The notes beneath the pieces were generated by a model that searched no databases, was not told the origin of the DNA, and saw only the letters and a list, made by a program, of their open reading frames with translations. From Butyriboletus loyo (lineage: Eukaryota > Basidiomycota > Agaricomycetes > Boletales > Boletaceae): 64,000 nt of DNA. The position numbers were made by a program, and so were the translations under genes. Positions 57,718-64,000 of this stretch are shown piece after piece (position 1 is the first letter of the stretch; each line of letters opens with the position of its first letter). Location: positions 1 through 64,000 of the forward strand of contig JBBPSI010000052.1 in the NCBI GenBank assembly GCA_038093515.1. Direction: 5' to 3'.

Positions 57718-59646
57718 ATGCCAGTTGCTGACTACCTTGTCACCGACGACTTGACGGTGCTCCTGGGTTTTATTGGTGTATCCGCATTTCTTCTCCAGAA
57801 CTTGTACAAGCCACAACCTCTCGTGCACCCCATCCTTCTTGGAAGGCAGAGCGACGTTGGCCGCGTTAGACATCCCGCTCAAAGCGCCATCTACAGAAAC
57901 TATGGCACTGGGCTTATGGGCAGGGTATGTCACCCCTTTCGTTGACACAAGGGGACAGTCCTTTTATCCAATCCCGCAGTTCCCTGTCAGACCTGACAAG
58001 GATGTAGCCCTTGTCAATGACTTTATCAAGCCACAATTCGAGTCACCGAGGACACTTTGGTCGACCAAAGTGAGTGGCCCGAATGTGCATGCCCAGAGCG
58101 CTTGCCTACTCATGTAGATTACCAATGCCAGACTTAACGAACGCATTGCTGCCTTCGGTGCTGGCATTTCCCGCCTTCTCCCTGGAGAGTCCAATGTCTT
58201 GCTACTTTTGAACGATAGCCTCGGTGTGTTTGTTTTCTACCGCTGTTCTCGTCAGCTCAACGCGAATACACGCAGAGTTTGTCATCGCTGATCTTGCACT
58301 CGCGAAGCACTCCATAGTCTCTATCACCTTGGCTTCACGGAGACTCCTGTCACGTATTTTAGAGGCTCACCCCCCGTCTGCGATCATCGTTGGCGCGGAT
58401 TTCTTGCCTCACCTCCTCGAACTTATCTATGACGCAAGAGAATATGACCACAAGATCATTGTGGTAGGACGAACGGACGCCGACGTTCGACCTAAAGCGG
58501 CACGTGAGGTTCGAATTATGAACTGGGCCCAAATCGAGGCCGATGGCGCCCAGGGAGCCAATGTGGCAGCCCCTCCTTCAGTCCGTAAGTTATCTCTTTG
58601 AGATGGCTTTGCAATCCACAAACCTCTACTCTAGGCCCCGATGATTCGTTTACCCTTGCTTTCTTCGAAACGCCTTCCGGGAGTTTGGAAGGAGTGCGTT
58701 TCACTCACTCGAATTTCACGTCTGGTGTCACAGCCATGAGAGCATTGTTTCCACCCTCCATAGCGCTGTCCACCCTTGACACCGTCGTCTCCGGGCACTC
58801 TCTGAGCACTCCGTTTGGGCGAGCCGTTGCATACACCGCATTGTATGAGTGTGCATGTTTCACAACGTGTGGCTCGACCCGCATATATTACGATTCCAAC
58901 ATCGAGTCCGGTGGTTTGCCGCGTAACGTCGATGACATACTTTCTACGCTAAAGCTCCCCATACCATCACCCACGGTATTGTTCGTTCATCCTGACCACC
59001 TGCAGGATCTATCAACTGCGGTGCTCTCCCGTGCTAAGAAGTCATTTGCTTACCCCATTGCGTGGAGGCACAAATTGGCAGCATTGGCCGAAGGTTTTGT
59101 CAGCAAGGAGGGTCTGTGGGACCGCGCGGTATTCGACGGTGCCCGAGAATATGTTATGGGACGCATGGCAGGTACACTGAAGGCTGTTGTCGTCAGCGGG
59201 GGTGAGTGTTTCATCTTCTTGGTGCTGACACTAACACAAACTGAGGTTTTCCAGGTTCGTTACCGAACGATGCATCAACGCCCGCGCGGATTGCACTCTC
59301 GATACCGCTCATCAATGCTCATATCCATGCATCGACAAGCGGCCCCCTTTTTGCTACGCATGCCTTTGATCTCCAGTCTCTGCCTTCAGCAGAGGGCGAA
59401 CCAGCTCACGTTGGTGCCCCAAGTGTGAGCGTTGAGGTCAAACTTGTCGGCGTGGACGATGCAGCGATTGAGAAGGGCAACGACCCCAGAGGGGAACTCG
59501 TCGTGCGTGGACCGCCAGTTGGGACATATCCATCTGGGGATTCGAATGACACGGAGACTGAAGATCAAGGCTGGGTCCAGACGGGGGAGGTCGCCCGAGT
59601 GATGACCAATGGAGCGTTTAGGGTGATTGGAAAGAAATCACATTAG
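57718..59646 (+). CDS. AMP-binding (adenylate-forming) enzyme homologue, membrane-anchored, degenerate
   Basis: Six exons (57718-57924, 57980-58069, 58118-58223, 58276-58584, 58635-59201, 59255-59646), 556 residues. A hydrophobic N-terminal span (LTVLLGFIGVSAFLLQNLY) suggests anchoring in the ER or another membrane. RNYGTGLMGRFPVRP, then the ANL fold (SNVLLLLNDSLEFVIADLAL, IIVGADFLPHLLELI), then SGHSLSTPFGRAVAYTALYE and a late GELVVRGP / GWVQTGEVARV region identify the acyl-CoA synthetase-like family. The usual P-loop (YTSGTTG-x-PKG) is replaced by FFETPSGSLEGV, so the phosphate-binding Lys and Thr pattern is lost. The protein ends at VIGKKSH without a full C-terminal subdomain carrying the second catalytic lysine. 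It may be inactive or have another role. Confidence 0.72.
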
Positions 59647-59744
59647 ACTATTGTGCTCGTGTTGATGTAGCAGTACTCGTTGGTTTCAGCAGTTGTGATT
59701 ACACGTATCTTGTACATGTATCTCTTTCGACGTGCACCTCAACC

Positions 59745-62700
59745 ATGTCTCCAAATCATCCACGACAAACGGTCTTGCAGGACGTTGTCTCTCAACTTCA
59801 GACCCAGATCACTGCACTCCAGACACTGCTCCCACTCCTGTGTCTCCCACTAGCCAGAGTAAACTTGCTGCCTCCACAATTCAGAAGATTCAACTCACTG
59901 CCCAGCGAAGACGTGACGGTTGACATCTCCAAGGTATTTCCGCCGATCCAACGCATTTTGCTGGAGTCGATACTGCCGACATGGGAAACGGTTTTGGAAG
60001 AGGAGGGCTGCTCTGCGCTCGCACTGCAATACTTTTGTCCAGGTGCATTCTCGAACGCTTCTCCTGCCGGCGATGTGGCCTTGTGCGCGTACTCGACGAT
60101 ACTTTCCCTTCCGCTACACCGACGATGTGTGGACTTATTACTGAGACTCGCGAAGGAGTATCCCATCGACAGACTCTTCCATGCGGTGTGTACAATCCGT
60201 GATCCAGCGAGGAGGTCTGTTAGTTGGGGTGATTGCCTTCGGAACATCTTCGCGGTACCCACAAAGGTAGCCAACGCTTTCGAGGGGCAAGGCATTCCAA
60301 TTGATCTCGGCCTACCTGATTATTACAACAACCTAAGCATACGAACTGAGCTCCTCATCCATGCTTTATCCAAGCATGTTGCAGGCCAGTAGTTCGTTGC
60401 CAAGCGTTTGGCCTTTGAATTCTTACACACTCCGAATCTGCAGAGGATTTATCCCTTGTGACTCGGCTCTTTTCAAAACTTGTGCACGTCGGGGCATTCC
60501 CAAGCTCAGTTCACCCGTCCCCTTCGCAATCCTCATTTTTTCACTCTACATTGCCGTCCCTCCGACGTAGACTCCAAGATAAGGAGAGTGAATCGTACCA
60601 GAAACTCTGGAATCGGACAATAGCATCATTGTCCTCTGTGCTAACGCAGCAAGCTATCCTCGTGTCCTTGTTTTCGTCGCTTACTTCCCTGGAATCAACG
60701 TTGGGTACATCTGCTCGTGACAGAGGCATCATACGTCGGGAAGCAACCCTTCTCTGCGACGTGGTCGGCGACATTAACCCTCACGATGACCTCTGGAATA
60801 GCTTGATCTCCGTGATCCTGGCTCGAAGTTGGAGTGAAAATCATTCTCGGGTTTTTGTATGCTGGCTAGCGAGCGGCACGCAATCTTCACAAGGTGATAT
60901 CTGCAGCGTTTTGAGCCTTTCGCAGCGAATTTTGACCCCTTTCGTAAATTAGCACAAGAAGCTTTTCTTTCTCGCCTCATTGACGACTGGAGTGCTTCAG
61001 AACACATCAAACATTCCTTGCTTTCTCGACATCAATGTAGGTCCTTACTCGTGGAACATGTGGCTCATGACATCGAGAACATGTTTTCAGATATCTCCAC
61101 GTTGCTCCTTCTCGTTGTAATACATTTTCCATCATCTTCGAATGAGGTGACATCAGTTGCACTCTCCCCTTCCTTGGTCTCTGCAGTTGGCGCCTATATC
61201 AGTCATCCCGACGCTAGTGTACGTCGATGCGGTATGTTGGTTGCCGAGGTGATGGCCAATAGGGTCGGCAAGAACCTGAACTTCGACGATTGGGAAGGAA
61301 ATGATGATGGTAGGGTTTGGGCTAGACATCTCAGGCAACTTTGTTTCCAGAGAGATATCGACTTCGAACCTTTGCATGACGATGACGCGGTTCAGGGTAA
61401 CGATGGAGCGCCAGGCCGTAATCTGACCGCGGAAGTAATGTCGACGACAACTGTTGGTCAAGGATCCATCGCGGGAACTGGCTTGCTAGCCCAACGCACT
61501 GCTGATTACGATTCAGATGATTCTTTGACTGGTTATGCTTCTCCGTCGTCCTCACGCTCTCTGTCACCCACACCGTCAGAATTACAGGAGATAGAGAAAG
61601 ATCCCACGCTTCGCGTTGGTCAAAAGAAGATACCTCGTCCCGTGTACCTGGCTCAGTTGGGTGAGCTCGTCCGGAACAGTGGAGTTAGGTCCTCCGAGCA
61701 AGACCAGGAGGTAGATAGGATTGAAATGGCGATAAACGTCGGTGAGGAACTGATCCGCAAGAAATGTGATTATGGAACAGAGCTAGGTAAGTTAAACTTG
61801 ACTCGTCATGACACCAGTCTTCTTACCTCCTATGCAGCGGAAAATGCTGCCAATCTTGTCTACGGTTTCATTTCCCTCAACAATAAATTTGATCTTGACG
61901 ATTTTGACAACAAGAGACAACGCATCGCGATAGCGTTGGTCGCATGCTGTCCACGGATAGCTGCTCAGTACGTTCTTTGTTTGCTTCATACAGTCCCTTC
62001 TCTGAGGAGCTACAGGTGCATCATCGAAGAGTATTTCAAAAACCAGTATTCATCTGACCAACGTTCAGTGATGCTGACTGCTCTGGCACTCGGAGCCAGA
62101 GAATTAGTATCACTTCCCATCACTTCCCAAACTTTGCAACCGCTTACGACCCAACGGACCACTTTTCCGAGCAGAATGTTGCCGCCTGTAATGCATCAGA
62201 AATACTTGGCCACAGGCTCCGACAATGCTCTCCAGCCTTTTCTTGAGGACATCACCAAAGCAGCTATTGACAGGAGCCAGGAAGTGACGGTCGACAAGGT
62301 GCCTGAGGTCGTTCGGGAAAGACAGCTGCGGATTAAAAAACCCTCGAAGATCACCGAAGTAGTTTCAGCGAGTCACAAAAGCCCGGTTCCTTCGGCGCCA
62401 TGTCCTCCGGGCGCAGTATCTTTCACGAATATCGCTGCTGAATGGTTCATTATGCCCCTCGTCAACCGGTTCTGGGTCTTCCTTCGAGACGAACAAACAC
62501 GGGAGGAGCGGACTGCGCAGCGGGACATTCTATATCAATATCGCGGTGCCGGGACAGGTCTTATCTTAAACCCTCTTACCCTGTCGGCGTTTCTGAGCAC
62601 CATGGCGATTCTCGTACACGCATCCCAGAATGCGCTGCAATGGCTTGCCCTTATTGCACCAAACACTCTGGAGCTGGCGGTCACCGTCGGGTCCAAGCAA

Positions 62701-63045
62701 ATTACTAGGCCAGCGGGTGGGGACTTGGACGACGAGGATGGTTCGTCAAAAGGCAACAAAAGCAAGGAGGCTTCGGTCCTTACATCGGCTCTCAACCTGG
62801 CACTGGTCGTTCTGGATGGCTGCATCGAGCTAGACGGTGGCCATTCGCTCGGCCTGGAGCACACCGCGCTATTGATCGGTACGGGAGAGTGGGCCGGCCA
62901 GGTATTCAAGATGCTTGAAAGAGGTATTCAGGTCACAGGGGTAGGTGGGGTACATGAGGTCGAGCTACGAAGGGCTACCGCTGGTGTGCTTCTCAAGGTC
63001 GACCAAATTACTGCGAAATGGCGTCGCTCGATGGTGGATCAGTAA
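59745..63045 (+). CDS. tel2: Telomere length regulation protein Tel2 (TTT complex)
   Basis: Four exons (59745-60377, 60446-60850, 60907-61786, 61838-63045), 1,041 residues. The N-terminal helical-repeat half has segments such as FPPIQRILLESILPTWETVL and DDLWNSLISVILARSW. A Ser/Asp-rich linker (YDSDDSLTGY) precedes the conserved Tel2 C-terminal block (RPVYLAQLGELVRNSG, ENAANLVYGFISLNNKFDL). The rest, NIAAEWFIMPLVNRFWVFLR, is typical. Tel2, with Tti1 and Tti2, delivers PIKK kinases (TOR, ATM, ATR types) to Hsp90 for folding. The third intron (61787-61837) is 51 nt, in frame and without stops, so it could be retained silently. The YDSDDSLTGY segment recalls the CK2-type acidic site used for R2TP binding. 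Confidence 0.9.
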
Positions 63046-63283
63046 GTCAGGGAACAAATGGTGCGTGATCTCAACATGATTTATGAAAAGCTTTGGGGTC
63101 TCAGAAACTTGCAGAGTGCAGCCATTATGTTCGCGGGTTCAGGATGGCGTACAGTGCCAACTAGCGAAGCCTTGAGGTAGTACATAGTTACCTACATTAG
63201 TGAACGTGGGAATATCTAGCCAGTTGTCAATGGATCAAGTATATAACTGCTCGTTCGCTGAGCCAGAGTCGGCGACCACACTC

Positions 63284-64000
63284 ATGTTCCCTGCCAAACT
63301 TTTGACGTCCACAGCTACTTTGCGGCCTACGGTGACTCGGAGGTGCATCTCTACATCACCTTCAAGGCGGTCAGATGCGCTTTTTGTGGTCGGTAACTTT
63401 TGCAACACGGATGCATTCTCTGCTCAATCATTCATACTAGCACCGGGACACCAAGTATAACAACCCAAAGGTGCGCCGCTCGCGTTTCGCGCCAAAGTAC
63501 CCATGTAAACGTCTTTGACCCTAGATACCGTTCGAATTTACCCCCAACAACTTGAAGAAGGCGGAAGAAATCATATCCCGGTATCCTCCACAGTACAAGA
63601 AAGCTGCCGTTATCCCCCTCCTCGATCTCGGTCAGCGGCAGCACGACGGATGGACAAGCATTAACGTCATGAACTACGTCGCAAAGCTCCTTGAGATGCC
63701 GCCCATGCGCGTCTATGAAGTTGCCACCTTTTACACCATGTTCAACCGGTGAGCCGACTTCTCACGGTCAAGTCCTTCGGGTCGTCACGTTAAGCATACA
63801 CCTAGCGAGCCGATTGGGAAGAATTTCGTTCAAGTTTGCACCACCACCCCGTGCATGTTGCGTGGATCAACGGAAATTCTCGACACTGTCTGTTCTCATC
63901 TTGGTGGGATTAAACCCGGAACAACGACCCAGGACGGCAAGTTTACCGTCATTGAGGTAGAGTGTCAGGGTGCTTGCAGCAATGCACCAATGATGGTTGT
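63284..64000 (+). CDS. NADH:ubiquinone oxidoreductase 24 kDa subunit (NDUFV2/Nuo24), 5' part
   Basis: Exons 63284-63388, 63441-63470, 63525-63748 and 63806 onward; cut by the window end. The start ([20 protein letters not shown]) is a basic mitochondrial targeting peptide. Then [60 protein letters not shown]. The [2Fe-2S] cluster N1a ligands are visible: CTTTPC (both Cys) and CQGAC (both Cys). This peripheral complex I subunit sits next to the 51 kDa flavoprotein in the matrix arm. The last ~80 residues are outside the window. Confidence 0.93.

Noticed and set aside
1..64000. CRISPR arrays, operons, riboswitches or bacterial-type promoters
   Set aside because: No regularly spaced repeats were seen, and the spliced eukaryotic genes make such features unexpected.

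Overview
This window looks like nuclear DNA of a basidiomycete fungus, most likely an Agaricomycete. Genes sit close together on both strands, are cut by many 48-75 nt GT-AG introns, and encode proteins of fungal type (Noc3, Tel2, Src1/MAN1, TEA-domain factor, GDS1 winged helix, RRM-PUF protein). No species name can be read from the sequence. Gene models were built by splicing reading frames by eye. Where exon lengths were summed, the total is a whole number of codons.

Layout. 1-2.5 kb: remains of Ty3/gypsy-like LTR retrotransposons: a zinc-knuckle ORF, a polypurine tract, one complete LTR, a self-priming type primer site and a cut-off Gag. 3.5-5.2 kb: an AGTRAP-like membrane protein gene and a truncated glycerol-phosphate acyltransferase. 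5.4-26.2 kb: a block of housekeeping genes: XMAP215/Stu2 microtubule polymerase (five TOG domains), APC5, NOC3, a TEA-domain transcription factor, VPS23/TSG101, and the inner nuclear membrane protein Src1/MAN1. 26.2-30 kb: gene-poor, with decayed coding sequence and a hAT transposase relic.

30-38.7 kb: AP-1 beta-adaptin, an OTU deubiquitinase, a SmgGDS/Rap1GDS-like armadillo protein and a peroxisomal enoyl-CoA isomerase. 38.9-41.3 kb: a decayed amino-acid permease. 41.3-47.3 kb: a small unknown gene, pirin, NSA1, the GID-complex E3 subunit RMD5/GID2 and a small gene with a possible N-myristoylation signal. 47.6-55.9 kb: an RRM-PUF RNA-binding protein and a GDS1/KilA-N regulator. 56.4-64 kb: a broken linker histone H1, an adenylate-forming-enzyme homologue with a degenerate P-loop, TEL2, and the start of the complex I 24 kDa subunit, which runs off the window.

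The genes do not form a pathway. The repeated organisation is divergent pairs sharing very short promoters (75, 103 and 128 bp) and convergent pairs with short 3' gaps. Points most worth a second look are the LTR whose predicted RNA 5' end is complementary to its own primer site, a zinc-knuckle ORF in the 3'-terminal position of an LTR element, three GC-AG introns, two 12-nt micro-exons, and several locally decayed genes (acyltransferase, permease, H1).
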